A stretch of DNA of 64,000 bases, from contig CM106586.1 of assembly GCA_048013815.1 (NCBI GenBank), positions 9,176,001-9,240,000 of the forward strand, written 5' to 3'. This DNA is from Setoptus koraiensis (taxonomy: Eukaryota; Arthropoda). The position numbers and the translations under genes were made by a program. This document shows, in pieces, positions 43,401 through 54,584 of the stretch (the first letter of the stretch is position 1; each line of letters opens with the position of its first letter). Under the pieces are notes generated by a model. It saw only the letters and a program-made list of their open reading frames with translations, had not been told where the DNA came from and did no database searches.

Positions 43401-45879
43401 CAACAAATGCGCATGCGATCTTGCCACATCGGTGCAATTCGAGCCAGCATAATGATAGACTGTCCAGCTCGACAGTTCGAGCTGGCCGCTGGCGAGATCG
43501 TGCGCGAGTGTTGCGTCACTCGCGAGCCGTCGGTTGGCATTGGGGTCATTGCTAGCACGACCGAGCAATTGTTTGTGTGGCGATGAGGAAGACACCGGTT
43601 GCGATCCATTTGTCCGTGTTCGTTGTTGTTGTTTGTTTATTGTTGGTTGTTGTTGTTTGTTGTTGTTTGTTGTTGTTGTTTGTTGTTGTTGTTTGTTGTT
43701 GTTGTTTGTTGCTGCGGGTCGCGGATTGCGCATGACTGCGAGCAGCGATAATGCAACGGCCATAATAACAGTTATGTAACAGTGTGGTCACTTGCGATGT
43801 AACAGTGTGCGTGTGATATCGCTGTCATATCAATTGGACATTAGATCTGACATTAGATTAAATCTGACAAGTCAAGTCTGACGCGCTTAGTCAGCGCTGT
43901 TTGCGCGTCATCAGACGCGATGACCAATGAAAGTGAGTCTGTTGATATTGCGCACACGAGACGCACATTCGGTCAATTTCAATCGAATTTCAATTGTGCA
44001 ACCATTGTGCAGTGACACTCCAACGGTTGGGCCTGAAATGATTGGAAATGGGATGGAAAGATCAAAAAACCGGCACAACCAAAGGAAATTTTCCCTTTTC
44101 CTTCGAAGTTCGAACGGCCAACCAAGTGAATTGTTGGCGCCACTTCCTAGAGCCACCACAGTGAATTGTCACAGGCAACCGACAATTATCCGTTATGTCG
44201 CTGTCGTGGTTTTTCTGCACATACATATCAGACAGAAATCACTTAGCATACAATCTTACTTACACACAATCCGACAAATCACAAACAATCCTCAGGTTGC
44301 AACAACTACATTACAATTATTATGCTAAATACCATCTCCATATACAAAGAGAGCTCTATATACAACTCTATGCAACCGGAGTGTTGGCAGCTTTTTTGGC
44401 GACGCCGCAAAGTTGTTGCTGGCATCGGCAATTGACTAAAGACACAAGTTACAACACACTGACATTTAGCTGACATTTTTTCTCAATTGCCCATCGTGCA
44501 CGATTGTCACCATTACCTGGCGGCTGACAACGTTGCCAGACAGAGACACGATCAGTGACAAGTTATCATTGGTAAGTATGGTGCGATATGCGACACTATG
44601 TGACTCATACGATATGAGCATGGCCGCCGACCCTGATATCTTGTTACATGTTATGCAAATCTGTCGCATGCAGATCAAGCGAACCGGTCACGTATCAACG
44701 TATCTCCCATTTGATATCCGATATCTCACATCGTATATCTCACATCGTATATCTCGCATCGTATATATTGTGTATTTGGTACATGTGGAATTATGCGATT
44801 GCGAGACAAGACAACGCTTTGCGACAAACGGTCGGGGCGCCCGCCAGAGGGCTCTTGCAGCGCTCACTGTCAACGAGGCAGCCGAACAGGCGTCGCCACA
44901 AACAGTGCGCCAGCCGAGAGTTGTGCCCAGTCCGCCGATCAACTCGCATGAACCGACTCGCCTTATCCGACTCGCATTATCCGACTCGCATTATCCGACT
45001 CGGGTGATCCGAGAAATTTGTTCGGCAATGACAGGCCGATTCATGAATCCATGATTCCATGATTCCGTGGCTCTGCGAATGGAGAGTCGCGAGTTGACCC
45101 ACAGCGACAAGGTGCGAATGGCCTCAGCTTTTTTGCGTCTCCGACGGAGACTCTCCATTCACCTGCCTCACAACTTGTCGGTACGTATTCACCGGCGGTT
45201 TGTGTGTATTCACGAGCGCCAGTGTAATTGACACTGGCAGTCGCGAAAAGTGCAAGCGACACTTACATTTACAACGATGCGACGGTGCGACGATGCGACG
45301 ATGCAGCGATGCAACGATGCAACGGAGGCGTGAATCGCGGCGTGCGATAAATGTCGCAAACGATGGGGTTCGTGTGAGTGTCGAACTTCGACAGTCGAAG
45401 CCACCAAGCGACACACAAACGGAGCTGCAAAGAACGGATAATGCGTCCGACGAGAGTTTTTTGTTCGCTGTTGTCGGCCGTGCGAGCCACACACACTGTC
45501 GCTGGCCCGGTTGCCTTGCACCGAACGACAAATCGAACGGAGCCAACGAATGCACGCCAACAAGTGCAAGGCTCATGATTCTTTTTATTCTTATCTTTAT
45601 CCGCTTCTTTGCTGTGCGTCTGCGTTGATTATTGCCCATATGCGCTTGTTGCAAGCGTCTTGTTGCTCGCAAGCCTTGCTCTTGCGCAACTCTTACGCAA
45701 CAAACTCGATGCCGGCTGGCTGGCTGCAACTGGATGACAGCAACAGTAACAATGTAATATCGCCACTGGCAACTTTGTCCGTTGGTTCCGCTCACTGTCT
45801 CTCCATTATCTCAAATCACTGTTAACCGGCAACAGTTGCCAGCTTTGAGCTTTTGAGTGGCTGCCTATCACCCCTGCTG

Positions 45880-46004
45880 CTACCTGTTGCCTCTTACCTC
45901 TTACCTGTCGCTTGGTACCTGTCGCCTGTTACCTGTCGCCTGTTACCTGTCGCCTGATACCTGTCGCCTGATACCTGTCGCCTGATACCTGTTGCCTGTT
46001 ACCG
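45880..46004. repeat. 14-base minisatellite
   Basis: Eight or so copies of TACCTGTCGCCTGA/T, arrayed head to tail with a few substitutions. Confidence 0.9.
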
Positions 46005-46316
46005 TTGCTCACCTGGCGGCCACATTACACTGTCATTAGGCATTCTGCGCCATTGCATCACACTTGAGCCATGTTATTCAATGGAGTGTGTTCATGTCTC
46101 AAAAAAGTGTTAGCGTTATTTGAGGCAACGGTGGCCAAGTATATTTTTAGCTCGGCCAAGTTCGCCGGTGTCGCCTCTGATGCATTGGCCCGTACGACAA
46201 ATATGGCGCTTACATATCGATGATATGATATCACACATTGTGTGCACCGTCGCAGGATACAGTCGCCGTGGGGATGTTGCCTGCAGTGTCCGGTGGTGAC
46301 CGGATGCGCGCCATCG

Positions 46317-46362
46317 CGACAGGTGATATCCGCTGACTGGCCTCAGCGGATATTACCTGTCG
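46317..46362. repeat. Inverted repeat (20-base arms, one mismatch)
   Basis: CGACAGGTGATATCCGCTGA, a 6-base loop, and the reverse complement with one change. It could fold as a tight hairpin in DNA or RNA. Confidence 0.9.
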
Positions 46363-47483
46363 TGCCGCCTTGTGTCGCTCTGCCTCGTGTCGCTCTGTCG
46401 CGGCACAGGCGAGCTCGCCAACTGCGCCAACTGTGCCGACTGTGCCAGCAACTGTGCCGTATGGAGCAAAAGGGTGCATCCGGTGGCTGCACCTGTCGCC
46501 GCCGCCGTCGTCGTTATTGCTGTTGTTGTTGCTGTTGCTGGCTGTCGTTGTTGCTGGCTGTTGTTGCTGGCTGTTGTTGTTGTTGAGCACGACGAATTGG
46601 CCGGCCGGCGGGCTCGATCGCTGCGCCGGCGCCAATCGCACGCCGGCCAACAACAAGCTCGATGCGGGCTCGCAAATTACTTTTACAAATTTACAAATAT
46701 CGTCTGTTATTGCCTCCATTATCGGCGCTTGTCGTCCATCTAGCCGCGCACTTGCGCACTGCCGGATAAATGATAAATAAATGATGGTGCCAGCCACCGG
46801 CAACTAGCGGACTCAGCAGACTCGACGGGCTCGCCGGACTCGACGGTCGCACTGGGCGAGCGAACCGAGCGAATATCTGGATATGCCAATGATGATAATT
46901 CGAGCTTTTATCGGCGGCAACAGCAACAACAGCGGCCGACCATTGGCCAGCAGGGCAACAACAATGGACTGCGAGCAACCATGAGGCTCATCTCCGACGC
47001 TCCGCCGCTCATATAACAAGCAATAAATAATGAAATTAGCGATAAGTCGACAGACTTTCACTTTATCTCCTCGTCGGCCATTACGCAATGGCCGGCATGC
47101 CGCGTTTGCTGTTGTTGGTGCTGTGGTTGCTGTTGTTGCTGTCGCTGTTGCCGTCGCTGTTTGCGGAACAGTTAAAGGGCAGTTTATTTGCAACAATTTA
47201 TCACATGCAATTTATCATTTACAAGCCCACTTTGCTCATTTTGTCGGTTTGTTGTTGCTGTTGTTGTTCTTTATTTATGGTGTGCGCTTATTTTTTATTG
47301 TTTGTACCACTTACATATTATTGTGCGTTCGTTTCCATGGCCGGTTAGCTCAACGACGACGCTGCGAGTATCTCGGCCGGGCACAATGTTTACCATGGCT
47401 CAGATCGTATCGCCATAGATCACGAGACGAGCACATTTCTCAATGGCAGCGACTGTTTGTATACTGTGAGCTCGTTTATGAAC

Positions 47484-47600
47484 TCTTGTTGTCGCCGATG
47501 AGCAATAGTTGTTGCCGATGAGCAATAGTTGTTGCCGATGAGCAATAGTTGTCGCCGATGAGCAATAGTTGTCGCCGATGAGCAATAGTTGTCGCCGATG
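47484..47600. repeat. 20-base minisatellite
   Basis: Six near-identical copies of TTGTTGCCGATGAGCAATAG, with C or T at one position (GTTGTC / GTTGTT variants). Confidence 0.9.
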
Positions 47601-47807
47601 ACAGCGCGCGCTCGGCATCGGCCACAACCATTGCCGCAATGGCATTGCATAACAGCTCATCGCATAATCGTTGCATAACCATCGCACAATCGTTGCGTAA
47701 CCATTCACCGCATAACCGCTCGGCTTGGATAGCCGCTCATTGCGACGCAACGCTGACTCAGGGGGCTCGAGTCAGCATCGGTTTGTCGCTTTTTTCGCTG
47801 CTAATCA

Positions 47808-47920
47808 GCGCTGCTAATTAGTGCTGCTCATCAGTGCTGCTCATCAGTGCTGCCAACTAGCGCTGCTGACTAGCGCTGCCGACTGGTGCCGCTGATCAGC
47901 TGTGGCAGCACTAATTAGCG
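47808..47920. repeat. Imperfect 15-base repeats
   Basis: Copies of GCTGCTAATTAGTGCT / GCTGCTCATCAGTGCT / GCTGCTGACTAGCGCT follow one another with drift. Confidence 0.8.
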
Positions 47921-49142
47921 GCAGCCAATCAGCCTGGCGGTCGCTCGCGGAAACTGAGCGAGCCACTTGTTGCAGGCTGCCCCCGTGGCTGTGAACTTGA
48001 TCAACGTATCAAAAGTTGAGCGTAGTATACGATGTAAATGTGTATCAATTTGCGCATACTGCACACACATTTGCTGGCATGCATGATGATGCAACAATGA
48101 TGCTCATGATGCTGTTACGCTGTCGCTATTGTGCAACGGCACTATTACGCAACAGCAGCAGCAACAACAACAACAATGTTGTTGTTGCATAATGATGTTG
48201 TTGCACAATGGCAACAGCACGCCAGCCCAAGTGCGCATTGTGTTGGCCTGTCGCTAATAACGTTGTAAGTCAATGTTGGTTTTGGCATGCGCTCATATGC
48301 ATACTACATGTAAGCTCAACAAGTGTTATGTTGATATATGCATGATGACCGGTTGCCGGCAGCCAACGGCTCGCCAAGGCTTAGCTGGCGAGCCAGCCAG
48401 AGCAAGGCGAAAGGGAAAGGGAAGTGAGCGAGCGAAGATTAATTGATATGATTGACAAACGAGATGCAAGCTGACAAGTTGGCGCCGTTGTCGTCGCTGC
48501 TTAGGAAGAGGAAACGGCCGCTGAGCCATTTTGCAGCCAGCAAAGCTCAGCGAGCAACTCGGTAATCATGGGCTAAGTATAAGTTTGCTAATCATACAAA
48601 AAAGGATTACCTTGCCATTTCTTATTGCGTAAACGGCGACCATCCATTCCAACAAGTTGGCGCGCACGCCATGTTGTTGCAATGTATACTATGCTGTACT
48701 ATAATATGCTGTATATGCTGCTGTAACGGGCCGGCCGGGCGCCATAAAAATGGCCAGACGAAAGTAGCGGTAAAAGCGGACATTGGTGGTCATTGTGTGC
48801 CACAACAACCACTCTATGCGCACTCTATGTCTACCTGTACCTGTTGTCACAGGTAGACTCAGATTCAGTGGCTGCAGTTGAGCAGCAAACCGTTGTGTTG
48901 GCCATGTTACGCAGGCCATGTTACCCAGGCCATATTACGTAAGCCGTGTTGTGTTGTGTTGTGTTGGCTGGCTGATAAAATGAATGGGACACCGCTGGCG
49001 AGCGCGTCCCGTTCATTTTGTCTTTTGTATTGTTGGCCGTCGAGCGTGAAGACACTGAAAGCCTGTCAGCGAAAGGCCCTGCTCATGCTCACCATTACGC
49101 AACATCCGTCGCGCTGCCGACTGGCCATTGATGGCTCAAATT

Positions 49143-49232
49143 GATGAATACTGCCACGCATGAATACTGCCACGCATAAATACAGCCACGCATGGATACT
49201 GCCACGCATAAATACTGCCACGCATGAATACT
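49143..49232. repeat. 17-base minisatellite
   Basis: Five to six copies of TGAATACTGCCACGCAT with small changes. Confidence 0.9.
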
Positions 49233-49315
49233 GAGCGCGCGAGCCGAGCATGAATAGTGCTCGCGCGCCGTATTATCCGGCAAGAGTGAAACTCTAATCC
49301 GACGGTCTCTGATGA

Positions 49316-49354
49316 TCAGACTCTGATGATCAGACTGCGATCATCAGAGTCTGA
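49316..49354. repeat. Perfect inverted repeat (16-base arms)
   Basis: TCAGACTCTGATGATC, a 7-base loop, GATCATCAGAGTCTGA. Confidence 0.9.
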
Positions 49355-49479
49355 TGAGCCCCAAAACGCAAGACTCCGCGACAAGGGACTAGGTTGGTTG
49401 ACAAGTAACGAGAGTGAGCTGCGGCCGGGCGAGGGACAAATGTTGAGACTGAATGTTTAATTGACGGATTTAATTAGCC

Positions 49480-49504
49480 AGCGCGTCAACATTGTTGACG
49501 CGCT
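49480..49504. repeat. Perfect inverted repeat (11-base arms)
   Basis: AGCGCGTCAAC, ATT, GTTGACGCGCT. Confidence 0.9.
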
Positions 49505-49691
49505 CAAACGCACCGCTCGCTGATTGAGCGACGCACTGTGACCGCCGGTCATTGTTGTGGCGCCATTAATATTTTATCCGCGCTTTTATTTTATCCGCGC
49601 TTTTATTTTGGCCGCACTCTTAGTTTGTGCGCGCTTTTATCTTATGGCTTTCGGCACACTTTCGCTGGGTGCGCGGCTCGCGCGCTTTTAT

Positions 49692-49727
49692 CCGCATCGC
49701 ATCGCGTCTCGACGCGATGCGATGCGG
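49692..49727. repeat. Near-perfect palindrome (17-base arms, 2-base centre)
   Basis: CCGCATCGCATCGCGTC, TC, GACGCGATGCGATGCGG. Confidence 0.9.
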
Positions 49728-50760
49728 ACAAAGACGCTCGCTCGTCTCGGCGTTTCAAATATTTATTCGGCGCTGCTCGATTCGGTGTGCACAAGAACGG
49801 AGCGGAACAGGTTATAAATATCCAATAATTGTTCTCGGTTATATGGCTTAGATGTCTTAGATGTCTTAGATGACGCAACTTATACGGCCAAGCCGCAGTG
49901 GGCACAACACAGGTGAGCTGAGCCGAGCCATCTTGTAGCCTTTACAAGTTGTGGTGACTACACTTGTTGCGGCGACTACAAGTTGCGCCAACTACACTTG
50001 TTGTGCTGGCCAGTGTGTGGCGGCAGGTGAGTTGGGCGAGCAGCGTGTACCGAAAAGGTTCATTTGGTGGCGGCCGGGGGAATCAGGTATTTTTATTGTT
50101 GGCATGCATTGTGTTGTTGGCTGGCCGCCGATCGACAGGCTGCGGGCGTCATCCTATTTCGTCATAAGCGCTCTTATGTAATCTTATAATTAAGACGACA
50201 GACGCAGCAACAATGGTCGATATACTATTATTATTATTATTGCTATTATTTAGACAGCAGATTGGACTGACAGTTGATTGTTGTGACTCTCACTGATTGT
50301 GTGGCGAGTCGCGCACACAATCAGCGCGCCACCTCAACGAGTCACAATGAGCTCTGGCTTGTGTCTCGCAACTTGTGAGACAATCAAAATCAAAACTAAT
50401 CATTGTCTGCGCTCGATCGCTGCCGAGCTCGCACTGCCGTCGCCAGGTGAGACGCACTCTGGCGGCCGTCGCTGTCGCCGTTGCGGCTCTCGCGGTTGGG
50501 GCTGTTGCTGTTGCGGTTGTGGCGACTCTGGCGGCTCGGGCGGCCGTCGCGGCTCGGCCAGCAACAGGTTGCTGCAAAACGCTGTGGCATTGACGAGCAG
50601 GCGAGTGCGGCCCGGCGAGCCGTTCTTGCCGGCGAGCGATTCTCCCGCCGGCCCGTTGTGCCCGCCACTAGACGACAAACAACAGCAGACAACAATCATC
50701 TTTATTTTCCACATTATTGGTACGTTGCGTCTTTATTAGCCCACTGCGTGTGTTTGTTTT

Positions 50761-50846
50761 TGCCCGGCTGCTGGCGCATTTACCCGGCCGCTGGCGCATT
50801 TACCTGGCCGCTGCCGCATTCACCCGGCCGCTGGCGCATTTATCTG
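50761..50846. repeat. 21-base minisatellite
   Basis: Four copies of a unit starting CCCGGCCGCTGGCGCATTTA. Confidence 0.9.
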
Positions 50847-51044
50847 GAGCACGCAATCACAGCGGCCGGGCTCGGCGTGCCGCCATCGGTGGCCACTGTC
50901 GGCCGCCGTCCGCCATCAGCTGCTCGTTTGCGGCCGCTTGAGCGGGCCGCAGAGCTCGCCAATTGTGTCGAGCTCGCCGCGCAAAATTGCAGCCCGCTCG
51001 CCTACTCACTAATGGTCGTGCTCTTGGCGGGCCCTCGCACACAA

Positions 51045-51175
51045 AAGCTCGCTCTCGATGTTTGGTTGCAATCTCGAGAGCTCGCTCTCAAAAGCTCGCT
51101 CTCAAAACTTTGCTCTCAAAAGTTTGCTCAAAATTTCAAAAGTTTGCTCGCAATTTCGAGAGCTCGCCACTCTAA
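51045..51175. repeat. Degenerate AGCTCGCTCTCAAAA repeat
   Basis: Successive variants AGCTCGCTCTCAAAA, CTTTGCTCTCAAAA, GTTTGCTCAAAATTTC, CTCGCAATTTCGAG. Confidence 0.75.
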
Positions 51176-51655
51176 AATCGTCCAAACTCTCGCCGCAATG
51201 AGCGCAAAGTCATGAGGCGAGCGAGTCATGAGCTCGAGCAGATCCCGGCCGCTCTGCGACCGGATTTTGTTGAGACAAATCGCTGGCAAAAACGCCGCTG
51301 ATTACACACACGCTCGCTATTATTATTATTGCACATAGTAATGGTACACGGTGCGAGCCGCGAGATATCATTTTCAATTACGCAACACATTTATCATTCA
51401 TACTCGGCGAGCTGGCCCGACTGGCGGACGGGGGGACGGCAGCGCAAATTGAGATCTTACAATTGCGAATTGGCTCGGGTTGGCGCAGTAGCCAACAGCG
51501 GCTACTCATTGGAGCATGCATGCCGGCATGCGGGACTTTCGTTTATGCGAGCGCCAGCCTCTAAACCCTTGCAAGTGTTTATAAACAGAACAGAGTTTAT
51601 AAACGACACGAAGAGGCTTGCGAGAAACAAAAAGAAAAGTTTGCATAAATTATCA

Positions 51656-51693
51656 CTAAAATTACATAATACTACTGTATTATGTAATTTTAG
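51656..51693. repeat. Perfect inverted repeat (17-base arms, 4-base loop)
   Basis: CTAAAATTACATAATAC, TACT, GTATTATGTAATTTTAG. Confidence 0.92.
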
Positions 51694-53107
51694 CAACAAC
51701 AAAAGACAATCTGCACACAAAAATCTGTGCCAGATCGTCTGTGCCGTCATGCAATCGGCAGCCACAGTGGGCACAGTTGGGCTCGTCGTTGGCCGACCGT
51801 CCAGTTGATTTATGCGAAAAGCGTTGTTGCGTAATGCAACCACGGTAGTCCAATGACGCCACTAGTGGCAGCCAGCGAGCGAGCGAGAGTCTGGCCAAAT
51901 TAGATCTGGGTTATATATGGGTGACGACAGGTGTGGAACAGAACAAAGCAGCCAGATGAAACAATGAGACAGGACAAAATAAAGCGACCAGACAAAATAA
52001 AGATAGATATTGGAGCTGAAGTGGTCAGCGGCGGCTCTGGCGCTGCATCAGCTGGCCACCGACAATGTCGCTGTTGGTGGCGCCTATTTGTCTCAATTTT
52101 GTGACAAGTCACTCGCATTCACTCGCATTGTAAACAAGCAATTTGTATTTTATGCGCCGCCAGATATTGTATTTATGCTTGCATTAAGCAAACAGAGGCG
52201 AGCATGTGACAGGTGACAGCCACAGCGAGCCAGACGGAGCCAAAGACAAAGAGCTAACGGTGTGATTGCGCAACCACGGTGATTGTTTTGGGATTTGAGC
52301 CATTTGTGTGTCAGTGTGCGCCACTGGTCTGGCCCACTGACGGACACTGCACGGATTATCATTATTATCATCTAGTGCATCGGACAATCGCCAGACGAGC
52401 CAGCGAGACAATGCGAGCATTGTGTCGTTGCTTGCACTCTCGGCAGCCACTCTCTCCCAACGGCAACAACAACAACGGCCGCGGCAACAGCAACGACAAC
52501 AACGACAACAACAACGCCAGCAAAGACAACGACGCCAACTGCGCCGGCAAGCGCACAAATCTGCATAATGATGATGATAATAACAGTAATAATGATCATG
52601 TGTCTCTCTCGCTCATTGTGATTTCCATTGTTCATAAGCATCACCACCGAATTACGTCAACATCGTCAGCGGTGGCGCCGCTCGGACCGTGCCCACCGCC
52701 GCCGTATCCATCCCTGCCCGCTGACCAGCTCGGCCAGCCCGGCCATCTCGAGCGTCTCGAGCGTCTTGACATAATCGCATTCGAAGGCGCTCTCCTTGTT
52801 TCAGGCGCTCGTTGTCTCGTTGTGGCGCATCTGCAGTGCGCCGTCTCGCCAAAATAGCTCGCATCTTGAGATCTTCAAAATAACTCTCGTTCGGGCAGCT
52901 CCCATCGAGCGGCCACTTTGCGCACACTCTCCTGTGTCTTAAACTGAATAATAATCGCCTCTCGTTACATAACAAGCGGCCATTATTACCATTGCGAGTC
53001 GAGTTGAGCCAAGCGAGTTATTCTTAGTTCTTTGTTTGGCCGGCTCGCTTGGAGATGGGCCAAAATGCGTTGGTCAAATGAGCGGCCAATTGACGGTGGT
53101 CCCCGGC

Positions 53108-53160
53108 CGATGCTCTCGTAGGCTCTCGTAGGCTCTCGTTGGCTCTCGTTGGCTCTCGGC
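53108..53160. repeat. 11-base tandem repeat
   Basis: Five copies of GCTCTCGTAGG / GCTCTCGTTGG. Confidence 0.85.
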
Positions 53161-54424
53161 GACACTTGGCGCAATATGCTCGCCGGCGCCATCCAAACAC
53201 GATAATAATACACGATAATCTGACGATACATACATGATGTAACACAGGTGAACGGAGACAATGCTGCAACAGGTGAGCCGCTCGCAAGCTCGACACTCAC
53301 ACACACACACACAAGTGGCTCGTCGCAATGCTCGTCGGCGTCGTCGGCGTCGTCGTAGACTTTCCAGAATAATCTATTACGTAATAAGCTATTATATTTT
53401 GCTTATTATATTTCTGTTGGCGGCACCGTCGGCCGCCAGCAGCCAGATGAAGCCGCTCGAAAACGTTGTGTCTGTGTGTGTGTGTCGGTGTAAACAGAAA
53501 CAACTGACAACCATTTACAAACACTTTTTTCACAGGAGGAGTGGCCACTTTCGTTTGCAGCCCGCTCACTGACGCAAGCCGCTCGCTCACCTGTCTGGCT
53601 GGCTACTGGCACTTGTTGCCAGCGTTTGTTGCTGTTGCGCTTTTCGATGTGCTCGGTGCGTTCATTTCGAAGCGTTCTTTCGTTGGCCGTGTTTACTTTT
53701 TCCTCTCTTTGGTCGCTTCTTTGGCGCCACTTTACTCGACACACACACACACACACTCCAATGGACTCGCCAACAGACATACAATCGGCATCTACAATAA
53801 ATCAGTGCGGTGCGACAATAATAACGGCCGACAATAATAACGGTTGCTCACAAGTCAGTTAAACATGTTGCAAACATGATGCAAAAAGTGCAACGACAAT
53901 AACAGTGCTCAACAACGGTGATCAAGTGTCAGCCAAAAGAAGACTGTATTATTGATATACTTTTATACTATATTTTTAATCAACTAACCAGCACACACAA
54001 CAATGCAATATCTGCCATACTGTGTCAACATAAATAGCAAAAGCCGTTTCATTATTTAAATCCAGTCCCACTTTCCTGTGTGTGCACTGCAAATACCTTA
54101 TGCAAATACCCAAACTGGCAACAACTAGCAACAATAAAAGCAACAACAACCTGTCTCTGACCACTTCCTGAGACACTGTTGGCCGTTATTCATTAGTATC
54201 CACTGTCTGCGGTGACTCTTCACACTTCAATAAACTGCCGAGACAGCACACACTCTGACACAATAGCAAAGTTGGACAGCAGTCACAGCTGTATGAAATA
54301 AACATATAGAAAATATAGTTATAATATTATATAATAACTAGCGAGAGAATCGCAACTTGAAAGCACCGGCATCACAAGTGGCAACGGTGGTCGCATAAGA
54401 GCGTGCACAACGAACCACTCACAA

Positions 54425-54520
54425 CAATAACTGTCCATGATAACTGTTAATAACAACTGTTGATGATAACTGTCAATAACAACTGTTAATAATAACTGTC
54501 AATAACAACCGTTAATAAGT
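54425..54520. repeat. AACTGTTAATAAC-type repeats upstream of the 54585 gene
   Basis: Six to seven variants of TAACTGTTAATAACAACTGT immediately 5' of the coding start, probably in the promoter or leader. TAACTG/CAACTG is the core of Myb-type sites, which may be chance. Confidence 0.75.
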
Positions 54521-54584
54521 GAATCGACAGGTAAATCGACGAGTCACACACACAATCTACATTTAGTCTGCATTCGCGTCAGTT

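Larger units (their letters stand above)
40557..54584. other. About 14 kb without a convincing gene
   Basis: Lies between the OCA2 5' end and the gene at 54585. Many open frames of 60-220 codons occur, but all are low-complexity, overlap on both strands, or lack any domain. The region is packed with different minisatellites (45.9, 47.5, 47.8, 49.15, 50.8, 51.1, 53.1, 54.45 kb) and short perfect inverted repeats (42.2, 46.3, 49.3, 49.5, 49.7, 51.7 kb). It may hold distal regulatory DNA, undetected non-coding genes or 5' exons of the gene at 54585. No tRNA was recognised. Confidence 0.5.

Noticed and set aside
43236-43763. 175-codon minus-strand frame with poly-Asn/Thr/Gln
   Set aside because: It is created by CAA/GTT microsatellite tracts, with mirrored frames on the other strand and no recognisable domain.
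45124-45795. 223-codon minus-strand frame
   Set aside because: It overlaps other long frames on both strands, contains minisatellite-like sequence and has no recognisable domain.
50299-51215. Overlapping frames of 100-244 codons on both strands
   Set aside because: GC-rich repeats (GCGGCT, CGGCCGCTGG) keep several frames open. One minus-strand frame (50400-50714) has a hydrophobic start, but without splice or homology support I do not call a gene.
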